Source: Holtermannia corniformis (Eukaryota > Basidiomycota > Tremellomycetes > Holtermanniales). From it: a stretch of 64,000 nt of DNA. Under the pieces are notes generated by a model, which saw only the letters and a list, made by a program, of their open reading frames with translations, made no database searches and was not told the DNA's origin. Positions within the stretch are counted from its first letter, which is position 1, and each line of letters starts with the position of its first letter. The stretch lies in assembly GCA_001599935.1 (NCBI GenBank), contig BCIJ01000048.1, positions 1 through 64,000 on the forward strand, read 5' to 3'. Of this stretch, positions 20,700-32,128 are shown piece after piece. A program made the translations under genes and the position numbers.

Positions 20700-23532
20700 A
20701 TGGAGTGAGTAGACGATATGATTGTGCGCATCAACTAAGCCATTACAGGCATGTTCAAGTCAGCGGCGATTCAACAAGTCCGAGTTTGACAGAGGCCACT
20801 CACCAATCTGCTGCCAACGAGCAAGCCAGTAAGAAGAGGAAGCGAGGCAGGACAGCGACGGCGTGCAAGGTAGGTGCCCAACTCGACCATGAAGCGAGCT
20901 GACGGCGTAGGCATGCAACATCCGCAAGCAACGGTGCGATGGCCTTCAACCGTGCAACCACTGCAGCCGCCGCGGCCTCGTCTTCTCGTGCGAGTACCCT
21001 ACAGACGCCAAGAATCCCCTGCATTCCCATCCTTCCGGTCATCACGATGCAGCTCATACATCGTCTCGACGCGAGCCGTTCGTCTGGCGGTCTGTCAGTG
21101 AAGCTGAGCAGCCGGCGGGCTCCTCGGTGGCCGACTCGCAGGGTGGCGAAGAGCCTGGGAATCCAGTGGTGCCGCAATTGAGTACAGAGGACGGTGACGC
21201 GCCCGCGTTCTATGGCAGCAATTACTTTGGCCCGGGTGCAGCTGCGCGAGTGATTGCCGTGAGTGTTTCGGCGCGCGGCTCGCACATGCTGATCTGCTCA
21301 GGGCGGGCTCAGCTCTGAAGTCGCACCCATGACTCACCACAGTACACTCGGCTCGTACCGCTCGTACCGCGCGGATCTCGACCCGTTCTGCCAAGTCTCT
21401 CAAGTCCGAGACTTTGTCGCCCTCCTTCCTCGAAGAAAGTCAGTCCATCCCGGCGCCTTCGCTAACACTGACTCGCTCAGAATCTGCGATGCTCTGATCG
21501 AACTCTTCTTCTCCGACTACAACGACCATGCGGATATCATCTGGCGGCCAGAGTTCCAAGCAAAGGTGAGTCACGTCAAGCCCACAAGCCAAGCTGACGA
21601 GCAGTATGACCGCTTTTGGCGGCGATCATTCGAGTTTGAGGATCTGGCGCAGGTGGATATGCGATGGCTAGCTCGTGAGTTCATGGCTCAATATTCACTC
21701 ACTCACACTCGCAGTTCTGTTCGCCGTGTTGGCCTTTGGGTGTCTGCTCGAGTGGAAGTCGGATGAAGGCTTGCAAGGACTCGAAGAGCGTGAAGCCGCC
21801 AGCCGATCATGGTACTGGGCATCGCGCCGTGCCATTGTCAGTGCGCCGACGTTCTACGGAGTGCGTACGCAATGCAAGCACCGAGCCAAGTTGACGCATC
21901 GCAGGAAAGCCTCGACATTGTCCGCGCAGGCTGCCTCGTCACTTGGTATCTCGTCATCAACCGGCGTGCGCCAGAGGTAAGCTACCGGCTCACGGGACGG
22001 GGCTGACCGGGCTCAGGCGTGGCTCACGATCGGTTTTGGCGTCCGGTTCAGCCAGGCGCTAGGCTTACATGTTGATGGCGAGCGATGGGGCCTCTCGCCG
22101 AAAGAGGTCGAGCTCCGGCGTCGACTCTGGGCGCAGATTTACGTGCTGGACAGGTCGGTCTGCTCGCGATGACGCTCTCGCTGACTGTGCAGATGCATCT
22201 CACTGTTCCTCGGTCGACCTCTGAGTATCCAGAATGACCAGTCGGCGGTGGCCATGCCTTCCAACAGCAAGTCGCATGCAGGTCACTGTACAAGAGCTCA
22301 CCCTCGCAGTCAACGATGAAGAGCTCGATAACCCGCCGGACCCGCCTCACCCACTCACGTACATCACCCGCACCACCTACCTGATCCTCAACAAGTCGCT
22401 CACAACGGTGATTGGGCAGATGCAAAAGTGGGTAGACTACTTTGGCACTATCACGCTTATCCGCCAGTCTATGCTTTGGCATCATGCCGACGACGTACCG
22501 TCACGTCCTCCTTTCCGACAAAGAGCTCGTCAAATGGGCCGCCTCGCTCCCTCCCCACTTTCGGCTAGGCGACCCCATCACCACGCACGATCGAGCAAAG
22601 CCCTATCTCGTCCCGCAACGTCTGTCGCTGCATTCGCGCTTCCACCTGACTCGGATCTCACTCCATCGGCCATTCCTCATGCGTGCGATCGTGGGCGACA
22701 GCTTTCAGATCTCGAGGACGATTGCGATTGATTCGGCGTTGGATGATCTCGCGCTGCGGCTGCAGCTGAGCGACGCAGATCCGTTGACGCGCTTTCAGTA
22801 CATGACGGTCAGTCGGGTCGTGATAAAGCTGTGCCGAGTGCTGACTTGTACAGGTCGCCGGCGGATTCAGTAGCTGCACGGTGAGTCGAACAGCCAGGCG
22901 TGACCGGCGCTGACAGTGCAGGTCCTTGGCACCGTCCTCATCCGCGATCCAGCCGGCAAGCTCGCGCCCAAGATCACCCGGATTCTACAAGCCTATCTCC
23001 AGCAGCAGCAAGCGAGTCCGCTCCACTGCTCGAGCTACAAGGCCGAGATCAGGGTCTTGGTCAGTTCCAGCGCACCAGTGGAAGGGCGTGCTGACACGCG
23101 GCTCAGGAAATGTGCTTGGCCCGCGCCAAAGCAGCTGAAGAGGAGATCTACTCGCGCGGCGAGTCGATGCAGACCACAGCCGTTTTGCACCGTCTCCCCC
23201 GCGAACGCTATTCGTACTCGCGCGGTCACTCGCCGCCTCGACTCCCGCAACTCGCACCGATGCCAAACCAGCTCGCACCGATCCTCTCCCAGTCCCAGCC
23301 GCTGACACCGTTTGGGCTCTCGGCACCGCCTTTCCCTGTACCGTGGGATACGGCGCCGACTGAACCGTCTCAGCCGTGGCTACCGAACGACGGGGTTGCC
23401 GATGGGTTCACAAACCTGCAGTTCCCGGATAACTGGGAGGACTGGGAGGATCTGATTGACAAGTTGACGTCGACGCATTCGCTCGTGTCGGACGCAGCGA
23501 TGGGAGGGCAGCAGGGTGGCTATGTGCCGTGA
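20700..23532 (+). CDS. Zn2Cys6 fungal-specific transcription factor
   Basis: Nuclear regulator with an N-terminal binuclear zinc cluster formed across intron 2: CKAC, NIRKQRC, DGLQPC, NHC, SRRGLVFSC, spacing C-x2-C-x6-C-x5-C-x2-C-x8-C, preceded by the basic KKRKRGRTATA. The middle is the Fungal_trans homology region: FFSDYNDHADIIWRPEF, RAGCLVTWYLVINRRAPEAW, GFGVRFSQALGLHVDGERWGL, RRRLWAQIYVLDR and LFLGRPLSIQ. The C-terminus is Pro-rich, then acidic (NWEDWEDLID), a likely activation region. The start ATGGA at 20700 is spliced to GCATGTTCAAG; without that intron the frame fails. Being next to the two GNAT genes may reflect regulation of them, but no binding sites were seen. Confidence 0.85.
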
Positions 23533-23829
23533 GGCGGGAGGGTTGATGTATTGTTGTATGACTATACGGTTCGTGCGATCCGCCACATCCACTGTGATGG
23601 TCTTCTCTCGTCTTGCTTTCTTCGACAAGCCAGTCCGACTGTACACAAACAGCTCTCCGCCTGTTCAGCACCCTTCTGGCTGCCCCTCGGCAGTGTACAC
23701 GCACAAAAGGCAGTATAGACAGGCTACACCATTGGCGAAATGACGTGCCCGCTTGCCGTGTGCAAACCCCGCGTCGGATGCACGCGTCTTGCTCGACGTC
23801 GTCTTTCGAGCTGCAACGAGCGGCAGGCG
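23533..23829. other. intergenic region
   Basis: 297 bp between the transcription factor stop and the CAF-1 start; nothing recognised. Confidence 0.4.
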
Positions 23830-26800
23830 ATGGCGACGGCGAGCGAGCAGCAGCAGCATTCACCCGCAGTCATGGCAGCCAGCTTGGTCGCAGACAACAT
23901 GGTATCGCCAGCAGGCGTCAAGCGAAAGGCAGAGGACGGAGGGATGCACGGTCAGTGCAAGTCGATCACGTATGAGGGGAGTTGATGAGCGTGCAGCCGT
24001 TGGGAGCGAGGCTGCGTCCCCGGTCAGGCTCAATGGGGAGAACAAGGAGAATGGCAGCGTCAAAAAGATCAAGAAGACGGGTGAGCTGGTGCCGGGGATG
24101 GCCTCTCCGATAGCTCATACCTGCGGCAGCTGTCAAAGCTCCGTTGCTTGACCTCAAGAAACGCCGCATCACGCTCAAGCAGGACACAAGACCACTCGAG
24201 GCCCTGCAGCGCCACGACTGCTTCACGTCTTGTACGTCGGACCGCGGTGGATCGCCCGGCTGATCGTACCCAGTGTTGCGCGACTTTCACGCCCATCTCG
24301 ACTCGCTTGACGGTCCACTCGAGCTGTTTCCGGAACGATTGCACGGTCTTGTCGTCTTGGCTGGCCACGAGAGGTACATCGAAGCTGCGCAGCGAGCTGA
24401 GCTCACCCCGCAGTTCGGCTCCCTCTGCCACGACATTGGTCAAGTCGCTCAGGACTCTGCTCGAGAAGCCGAAATTCGACTTTGACGACGCCGAGGGGTC
24501 AAGCACGACGAACATTGGCGGTCAGTACCGACCTGCACGGCGTGGCTACTGACGCATCCCAGCCGGCACCATCTCGACCAACGCCCTGACCACGGCCATC
24601 TCCCAACTGCTCACTCAAACATCATACGGCTTCTTTCCGACCGACTTTCTCTCGACCGCTGCATCTTCCTCCTCCGCTGCCGCCACCAGCACGACGCCCA
24701 AGCTCCCTCCCTCACTCCAGTATACACGCTGGGAAGCTTCGGCCGCCGACCTCGACCGCTACCTCCCACCGCAGGCCAAGGATCTCATGAACGCACGACT
24801 CGAAGAGCGTCGCAAGCTGCGTGAAGAGTGTATGGCGGCGCTGGACGGGCTTGAAGTGGACCAAAGGCTCGAGTTGTTGGGTTTAGCCGCGCCGGCCGTC
24901 AAGGTAAAACGGGAGAGGGACAGCAGTATCGAAATCATCGAGGTTGTCGAGGAACAGCCAAAGGGTCGTGCGGGGTCCAAGAGCAAAGATGATAGTGCGT
25001 CGCCCGTCAAGTCACCCACCAAGCCGGGCAGGCCAAAGAAACCAGAGGTGTGTTCCTTTCATCTCCAGCTGTATAGAGCAGCAGACTGACGATGCGCAGG
25101 ACGAGGAAACGCGCAAAAAGCGAGAGGAGAAGGAGGCCAAGAAAGTGTGAGTCGCTGCGGGTCCTTGCGACGCATAGCTGCTGATCTCGTCACCCGCAGC
25201 GAGCGCGAGCGCAAGACGGCTGAAAAACAATCCCAAAAGGAGGCAGCCGAGAAGCAACTCGCAAAGCAACAACAAATCTTTGGTGGCTTTCTCAAGAAGA
25301 CGGCCGCTCAGACGTCACGGCAGAGTAGCCCGGACAAGGGCAAAGCGGGTACGCCTCGTTGCGCTGGCGGGTGGGACGTCGACTGATCTCGAACAGTGTC
25401 AGATTACGCAAAGACGTTCCTGCCGTTCGTGACGCGCCCAAACGTTGAATTGGCGCCGTCAAATGCGTTCTTGCACAAGAGAACCGGCAGTGGACGGCGT
25501 GGCAAGGGCAGGCAGGTGGCATCGCAAGAAATGGAAACTTGGCTTCCGCATGGTATGTTTCTTGTGCGCCCGACTGCACCGGCTCACTCGACAGACTTTA
25601 TCAACGACCACCTCGATCGCTTCCCGCGATACAAGCGCCGCCGCCTGGTTGAAGGGCTCAAATCTGCTCCGCCCGACATTTCCGTGCGCGAAGTTTGGGA
25701 CGCGCATATCGACGCCGAGCTCTCCGGCACGCAGGATCCTCGCAAAGTATTGGATCAGCTCAAGGATCGCCAACGTTTTCCTTGGAAGACGTTTCTCTTC
25801 GATGGCCAAAACAGGCCGCCATACTCGGGTACGCTGCCTCGATTGCCGAGTAAGCGCCGCTGACTCTTGCAGGGACTTTTACCAAACGCTCGGCGGTCGT
25901 CGGTCCACGCACGCCTTTTGCGCAAGACCCCATCTTCGAGTACGGCTACGACTCTGATGACGACTGGGAGGATGCTGGCGGTGAAGACGTCGATGAGCAG
26001 GCGAAAGCGGCCGACGAGGACGAGGTCTCCGATAGCGAAGACGAGGGCGAGTTTGACGACTGGCTCGACGACTCGGACGACGTGGTCATGGCATCGCCGG
26101 GGGCGTCGGACGATATCCAGATTATCGAGTCGGATGGGACGCCGGCCGTATTCAAACCGGTTGTCAAGCGCAAGGAGCGCATCGTCAAACGCGTGCAAAA
26201 GCTGCCCGTCATCGTCAAGGGACCCGTGTGGGAATCTTGTATCGGCGAAGAGGGTTCTGATGGCCTTGAAGCGTTTCGAATTCAGCTGCTGAACGGTGCG
26301 TTGTCCGACTCGGATCGAAGTCGAGACTGACATCTCTAGACTCGCCATTCCCAATCGACCCGTTCAAGTGGCACTCTGCAGAGCCGAAACAGTCGTTGAT
26401 CGCGCAAAAGGGCTTTGCCGTCGTTGGGCTCTCGAAAAAGGTGCCTTGCCTGTTCGAGACCAAACACACCAACGCGCCGACCGTCGACTCGAGCGCGTCA
26501 CCTGCGCTAGCTATCATCAAAGCCCCGCCACCTCTTACCGCCCCGCCCCCCTTCAGCCTTGTCCAGCCATCCGAACCCAACAAGCTCAAGCCGCGCGCTG
26601 CAGTGCCCAAGGTTCCATTCCCCGCAGAGCACCTCCCGCGCCTCTTGCGCGCCATCGAAGGCAACACCAAGCCAAGGCTGGATCTCATCAGTCAGCTCAA
26701 GCTCGAGTTTGAAAAAGTCACGACCAAGATTGCGATCGAGCACAAGCTGAAAGAGGTCGCGACGCGCCAAGGGAAAGCAAAGGACTCCAAGTGGACTGTG

Positions 26801-26888
26801 AATCGTGACGCATGGGTGAGTGAGGTGGGTGCGCGGCAATGACGCTGACGCGCTACAGATCGCGGCTGGGATCGACCCTCCAAAGTGA
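23830..26888 (+). CDS. RLF2: chromatin assembly factor 1 large subunit (p150/Cac1)
   Basis: Largest subunit of CAF-1, which loads H3-H4 at replication forks through PCNA. Spliced order: Ser/Ala-rich N-terminus, IQ-like conserved block (KKRRITLKQDTR), FFPTDFLSTAASSSS, a Lys/Glu/Arg-rich KER region (DEETRKKREEKEAKK, RERKTAEKQSQKEAAEKQ) ending IFGGFLKKT, then DYAKTFLPFVTRPNVELAP. The signature core is WKTFLFDGQNRPPYSGTF, FAQDPIFEYGYDSDDDWE and the long Asp/Glu acidic domain. The C-terminal KPRAAVPKVPFPAEHLPRLL, KWTVNRDAW is the winged-helix region. Roughly ten short introns. The 3' end lies 63 bp from the convergent gene at 26952. Confidence 0.88.
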
Positions 26889-26951
26889 AGCGCAGAGCGC
26901 TTGCTTGAGCATTTGTATGTAGCCAACGTTGTGTATATGCCAAGATGCATC

Positions 26952-27698
26952 TCAGTGTATATTCCCTCCGACCTGGCCTGCGACTAGCGGCGAGACCGGG
27001 ACCGAGACCCGTCGTCGATGGTTGTGCATTCGCTTCCTCGCTGCCGCTGCGCTCTTTGTCGCTTCCTGGGCGTACTCGGGGATCAGGCCCCGCCCAAACT
27101 CTCTCAGGAAGCCTTCGACGTCGGCGGGGGTGTTGTCGATTGCGTCAACGGCGAGGTAGAGCTCGCCGGCGGTGCGCTCAGTGGTGCGCTTGCGGAGGGG
27201 TGCGGGGGCCTGCTCAAGCTCAGGCTTCCCCCGCTGCAGCAAGGTCTCGCTCGGCGCCTGTGATGGGCTTTGCGACGTCGGACCAGAAGTGGGTGTGGAG
27301 TTCTCGCCAAACGTAGCGGATGGTGCGTTCGCCAAGCCCGTCGTGAACGGCACCTCGATCGCAGAGCTCGCCACGGTCGTCTCTGTAAACTCGAGCACCC
27401 GATTGATCCGTTTCCCGTGCTTCCACCTCGGCGCGATCGTGGGCTCGAGTAGCGCCGGGAGGGGAGCGACGGGTCGCGCTTGGAACACGCTCTGGCGCCG
27501 TGATGTGGTCGGTCCAGCGTTGCGTACCTGTACTGCAAGGATTGCGAGCATGAGGAGGGTGGTGATGAGAAATGTATATCGCCGTTTAGGGAGGCGCGAG
27601 GCATAGGATGGCCGGTGGAGCACACTCGCGAGTGGGCGAGGCAGGGTTGGTAGCGTTGCGCACGGCATGCTGCCGATCGCTGGAGATGTCGGCGCCAT
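26952..27698 (-). CDS. single-pass membrane protein of unknown function
   Basis: Uninterrupted 248-residue reading frame. After a Pro/Arg-rich start (MAPTSPAIGS to RLPKRRYTF) a single hydrophobic helix FLITTLLMLAILAVQV lies at about residues 43-58. The positive charges before it predict a type II orientation. The rest is Ser/Thr/Pro-rich, with an Arg-rich tail (ARKRMHNHRRRVSV). No family is recognised. The segment DAIDNTPADVEGFLREFGR looks folded and may be a short domain. It is convergent with CAF-1 (63 bp apart) and upstream of TSR3 in the same direction. Confidence 0.55.
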   Translation of the reverse strand: MAPTSPAIGSMPCATLPTLPRPLASVLHRPSYASRLPKRRYTFLITTLLMLAILAVQVRNAGPTTSRRQSVFQARPVAPLPALLEPTIAPRWKHGKRINRVLEFTETTVASSAIEVPFTTGLANAPSATFGENSTPTSGPTSQSPSQAPSETLLQRGKPELEQAPAPLRKRTTERTAGELYLAVDAIDNTPADVEGFLREFGRGLIPEYAQEATKSAAAARKRMHNHRRRVSVPVSPLVAGQVGGNIH

Positions 27699-27818
27699 GG
27701 TGTCTCAGCTTTGCCAAGACGGCAGCCAGCCTTATTAACAGGTCCTGCAGGCGTCTTCACAACATCAACAAGTCAACACTGCTCGCTCGCAAAGTTGTGA
27801 TCACAGCCAGCGAGTGCA

Positions 27819-29136
27819 TCACGCATCGACGGCCGCTTTGGCAAAACTCTCCACGAGCGCCTCGACCTCGTCCTCGCTGTCGCTTTCGGCCTGCTGCGCT
27901 TTTTGCCGGACAACGGCTCGCCAGTCTTCCTCTTCCTCCTCTTCCTCTTCGCCCTCGTCGGATGCTCCTTCAAGGTGATTTGCATTGCGGTGGAGCAGGC
28001 CGTCGTCGGCTTGGGCAGCTGCGGGGCTTTAGCACTCGAGGACAGGCAATGCAGACATACCCTTTGCAGCCCGGGATGCCGCCTGCTCCTCCTCGATGTC
28101 TCGCTGGATTTGCTCCTGCATCGCCATGACCTCCTCGTGCGTATGGCACTGCCGATACCGCTTGATGAGATTGCTATGGCTGGGTCAGAGACAGCCCAGG
28201 CTGGTTAGCTCGCCTCACCCGTTGAGCTTCCAGAACGAGTGGCCCCAGGTAAACTTGCTAAGCCTGTACTGTGTTAGCAGCTGGACGACTTTTCATCGCC
28301 ACGCACAAGTGCTCTGCCCAGTCGTCGTGGCCGGTGATGTAGAATCCAGCAGCAAGCGCCTCGACGCAGTTTAATCGCCAGGGTTTGCCATAGTTGACAG
28401 GGTTGGTCGCAATCAGGAATGGCACTGTCCATGCGTCAGTGTTATAGTAGCCAGATAGACTGTGCGCACGCAGTCGCTCGTCCCTGCTCTTGATCTTGCC
28501 AAACGGCACTTCCTCCAGTCTCGCCCACGAGCATTCCACAACGGCCATGCCCCCTATCCCAACGAGTTCGGTATCGCAAGGCGCGATCGGCTTTTTCCCC
28601 TGTGGTCTGAGAGATGCATCAGCTCTGCCCAGCGGTGAGGAACGACACCAGCACGCACGTAATCACAACACCTCGGAACCGCTGGCCGACTCGCAGGTTG
28701 CTGATGAGCCCATGTCGAGCCAGCTTTTTCCCTGAACACCGCTTGGGATCGCAGTGATCAAAGTCCCACATGCCGACGGGGACCGAGATCTTGACTTCTG
28801 GTACGTCCTCATCGCTGTCTTCGTCCTCGTCGGTCTCGTCGCTGGCCTCGACTTCAGAGCCAGATCCCGACCCAGAAGCCTCGGCTGCGATGTGTCAGGC
28901 CTGTGTCCTTGTATATGATAGATCACAGTTGCTCACGCACCCCGCTCGACGATACTCTCTGGCTTGATCCCTCCCGTCGAACTCTCGACCGCCATCGACC
29001 CCGTCACGGCTCGCAACGAGCTCCGTAGCGCCCTCTCCCGACCCGACCCCGTCTCTCTCGCCAGCTGACCGGCCTTGCCTCCCCGTCCCCTCGTCGGCTT
29101 GTGCCCGCCGCGTGCTGGCTTGCTTGGTTTGCCCAT
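27819..29136 (-). CDS. TSR3: Tsr3, 18S rRNA aminocarboxypropyltransferase
   Basis: Tsr3 adds the aminocarboxypropyl group to the hypermodified uridine of 18S rRNA, late in 40S maturation. The N-terminus is basic (MGKPSKPARGGHKPTRGRGG), then acidic. Signature blocks: MWDFDHCDPKRCSGKKL, ARHGLISNLRVGQRFRG, GGMAVVECSWARLEEVPF, KIKSRDERLLPFLIATN, PVNYGKPWRLNCVEALA, DDWAEHL and LSKFTWGHSFWKLN. The C-terminal extension is Glu-rich, typical of fungal copies. Several short introns interrupt these blocks. Confidence 0.93.
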
Positions 29137-29261
29137 CCTGGTTGCAAGTGGACGACAAGACGGCCGACGCGATCGCTTGTTTGTGCAGCAACCGAGAACG
29201 TCATTTGCAAATTAGAGTGAGAGACTATGCATGCGCGACCCCTGCTTCGCCCCTCGCTCGT

Positions 29262-31631
29262 CTACTCCGCCTCCATGTACTTGTGACGGATGTCCTTCCA
29301 TTGCTTCTGTAGGTGGACAAGGCGTCAGCGACGTGTTTGTGGTACAAGTGCAGCAAGTCGCCGAGGCTTATCAATCGCAACGCAACGTCTGGGTCGTGTA
29401 TGAACATTCTGAAGAGCCCATAGGCGAATCGTCCCATCGGCAGGAAGCGACGATACAGCAGCTGGGCGCACACATTGGCCCACGACGGCCGCTTGACGCA
29501 TCCCCAGGCAACGCATCGCAAGCCCGTCCAAGGCTGATGCAAGACGTAGCAGACCTGAAGGCGCCGAGTACGCGCGCGCGTGGGAGCTTGCCTGAACGTT
29601 GCCCAAAGGCAGCTTAATGTCTGCAGCCGCCGAGGGTCATGTAACTGCCGTAGCGCGTACGTGCTACAATGACCGTCGCAAAGCTAGAATAGCTGTGTAC
29701 GGAGCAGTCACTCGTTGCTCGGCTCTCACGAACAGCCTACGGCTTGGTCGAGACACTGCGCAAACCGAGCGCCGGGGCGTGACCGCCATGCTGATGCCAG
29801 AGCCTGCCAGCGATCAAGTGTCATAATGACCGCGACCAGCTCAGCGCAACGAGGCTCGCGTGAGACTGTGAGCTGACTATTGCGTACACATCAGCAGTGA
29901 ACCAACCTTGGCTAGCAGACTGACTGCTAAAGAACGTTCACGTGCGATACGCTCAGCGTAGCCAATCTCAGCGGCGTGGTGTGCGCCAAAAAGCGATTCG
30001 AGGTCAAACCGGTTGACTCCAGTCTGCAGTCACAGTCTCAATAGACTGCACTGTGGACCCCAGCAACGCGACTTTACCGATGAAGATGTGGACGTCGAAG
30101 TGGGACTGTAGACAACCTGCAGCTGAGCATGTTCCGATGAAGATCCGAACTAGGCGTGCAGCCGGAGCGGCTACACGCAGACGGAGAGTCATCGTCACAC
30201 CTAGCTCGGATCGTGAGTGCTGATAGAGCGCTCATGTGGGATCCACTTGACGGCAAGTGCACAACAGACTGCTTTGGCGTGAAGCACAGCTGCAGCATGA
30301 AGACGTGTGGCGGTAAGATGTGACCCGGCAATTGCCCCACCTCGCTGACAATAGCTGACAATAGCTTGAGCCTGCGCGGTAGACACAGTAGTTGTCGATC
30401 TACACACAGACCTTACTAGCGCACATGCGGGGCACATCAGGGCACCAACACCAACTAACTTTGCGACTGCACTCGATGCGCGACGGTGACAACTGTAGCG
30501 CATGGCGCTACCAGACTTCGCAACACCTCGTGCAAGCTAGTGGAACGTTCCATGCAGCTGCACAACTGGCATACGCGGGCTCACAGCCAGATGTGAAGCA
30601 TCCTTGCAGGCATCTGCAAACTCGCCACAATCGCCAATAGTCACAGGGCAGAGGACGGCAACCAACACAATACTGACGCAGACACACGTCTGCTCATCTG
30701 CATCGGCGTCCTCTGCTCACGCGGTGACGACATGTTCCGTTGTCTGTCAATTTCAACACTGGAGTGTGGAACGTGAGCGGTGAATGATCGACGGCGCACG
30801 CAATCGTACCGAGAGGTCAAAGCCAGAGAGCACTGCGCTGCACCATCGATCGTACCCGGTCACTACCACGCAGCTCGTACGCCGTGCTCAGCTGCCTGAT
30901 ACAGTCGATAACGACAGTGTCGCTTGACCGAGCGCGGCGATCGGTCGTCGCCTTGTGCTACAGGCCCTTTGCCATCTGCGACCCCAGCCGCTGCATAGTA
31001 CAACATCGGACAGCGAACGCACACGGACAATCGCTGTTGTCTGTGGCACACATCGGTCGTGGGCGGAGACAGCACGCCCAATTCTCAACTCTGATGCACG
31101 CAACATTCAACCCAGTCCAACCCAACCGAAACCAACCCAACTCAACCCAACCCAACCCAACCAACAAGAAACAAGACTGACCCCCTTGTTCCAGCGGTCC
31201 CAAACGGCCGAGGTCGCGACGTCGAACCCGATCGAGAACGCAAAAGCGCTCACGAACACGGTCGAGACAAAGACCGAGTTGCGCTTGAAGATTGTTTGGT
31301 AGACGGGCTGGACGTGCGAGCGAGTGAGATAACAGAGTTGCGTGTTGTAAATGTAGCGATGGGTTTGGCAGCATTGCGAATGGGTGGTGGTGAGATGGGC
31401 GTGCGGTGATTGGTCGTTGGTGGGTGGTGGTCCGGGGATAGCAGTAGCAGTGTGCACAGCGAGGACAGTGTCGTGTGGACCGAGTGGGTTTGCAGTGTTG
31501 ACAAGTGCGTAACAGATGCGAGCAGTGCGATGGCAGTGATTGCAGTTGACAAGACGAAAGCGACGGAGCGACGGTCAGCGTTCGTTCGACCTGGCAGTTT
31601 CCGCAGATGCAGTCCTACTGACCGATGCCAT
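29262..31631 (-). CDS. QCR9: QCR9, cytochrome bc1 complex subunit 9 (very long introns)
   Basis: A 59-residue subunit of respiratory complex III. Three exons join in frame: 31631-31623 (MAS), 31307-31182 (PVYQTIFKRNSVFVS, then FAFSIGFDVATSAVWDRWN, KG) and 29306-29262 (KQWKDIRHKYMEAE). The second exon is the single transmembrane segment characteristic of QCR9/UQCR10, and the last exon gives the family's KxWKxIxxKY end. Exon junctions fall in phase 0 with donors GTCAGT and acceptors CAG. Introns are 315 nt (31308-31622) and 1875 nt (29307-31181), against about 40 nt elsewhere. The third exon is the only part needing the long jump, but its family match is good. Start codon ATG at 31631 lies within CACAATGG. 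Confidence 0.85.
29307..31181 (-). other. 1875-nt QCR9 intron 2
   Basis: Donor GTCAGT just after NKG, acceptor TCCACCTACAG before KQWKD, with a CTGAC-like branch site (GCTGACG) near 29330. No nested protein-coding gene, tRNA or transposon protein was recognised inside. The donor side begins with the G-rich repeat listed separately. Confidence 0.7.
31106..31166 (+). repeat. (CCCAA)n simple repeat at the QCR9 intron donor
   Basis: About 60 bp made of CCCAA units with variants (CCGAAA, CTCAA). On the transcribed strand it reads (TTGGG)n, about 20 nt downstream of the intron 2 donor. GGG runs separated by two bases could fold as an RNA G-quadruplex. The repeat resembles telomeric-type G-rich sequence but is interstitial. 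Confidence 0.85.
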
Positions 31632-32128
31632 TGTGCCGACTGATGCTCGTCTACAGTCTTTGCAGCGTTTTCAGTGCTCGAATGGTCGGCAACACGTCTA
31701 CAGCAGTGCGGCGGCGGAGGACGGGTGAAGGGGGGGGTTAGCGCGGTTTCGGCGTTTTGATCAAAACGCCGAGGGAGAGTGGCGCCGAGGGGTTAACGTC
31801 ATTGAGAGCAACAGTCCCTCAGCCAAGGCCTCTTGCGATCCTCACGGCCATACGTCGCCATCGGACATAGCAACCGGGCGCTGCAACACGCTCAGGCGGC
31901 AAGAGCGGACCAGGTCCTATAGGACTGCATACCGAGATCACCTCCGAGGCCGCGGCGACGGGTTCCAGACGGGCTCGCAACAACAAGGGGCCGTGCGTGA
32001 CCGACCCGTTCGCTCCTTTCGACCGTCGAGCACCGCACCGTCCGCTCTCGCACAGCGCGATCCTAGAGTGTGAGCGCCGCTGAGCGTAGAACCACTGGAC
32101 AGAGTGCGCGAGAGCAGCGTCGCCCAGC
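31632..32128. promoter_or_regulatory. divergent promoter QCR9/RTS1
   Basis: 497 bp between two start codons transcribed outwards. It contains the palindrome at 31750-31771 and, near 31795, a CRE/ATF-like ACGTCA (TTAACGTCATT). A G-run lies at about 31731-31738. Confidence 0.6.
31750..31771. promoter_or_regulatory. perfect 22-bp palindrome
   Basis: The half CGGCGTTTTGA is followed immediately by its exact reverse complement TCAAAACGCCG. The outer triplets are CGG and CCG facing inwards, like Zn2Cys6 dimer half-sites, with an A/T-rich centre. It lies about 120 bp upstream of the QCR9 start codon. Function is unknown; it could be an operator or a cruciform-forming site. Confidence 0.8.

Noticed and set aside
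29225..29617. Minus-strand frames that looked like a small mitochondrial protein
   Set aside because: Only the last 45 nt (KQWKDIRHKYMEAE) is supported, and it is the last exon of QCR9; the rest lies inside the long intron.
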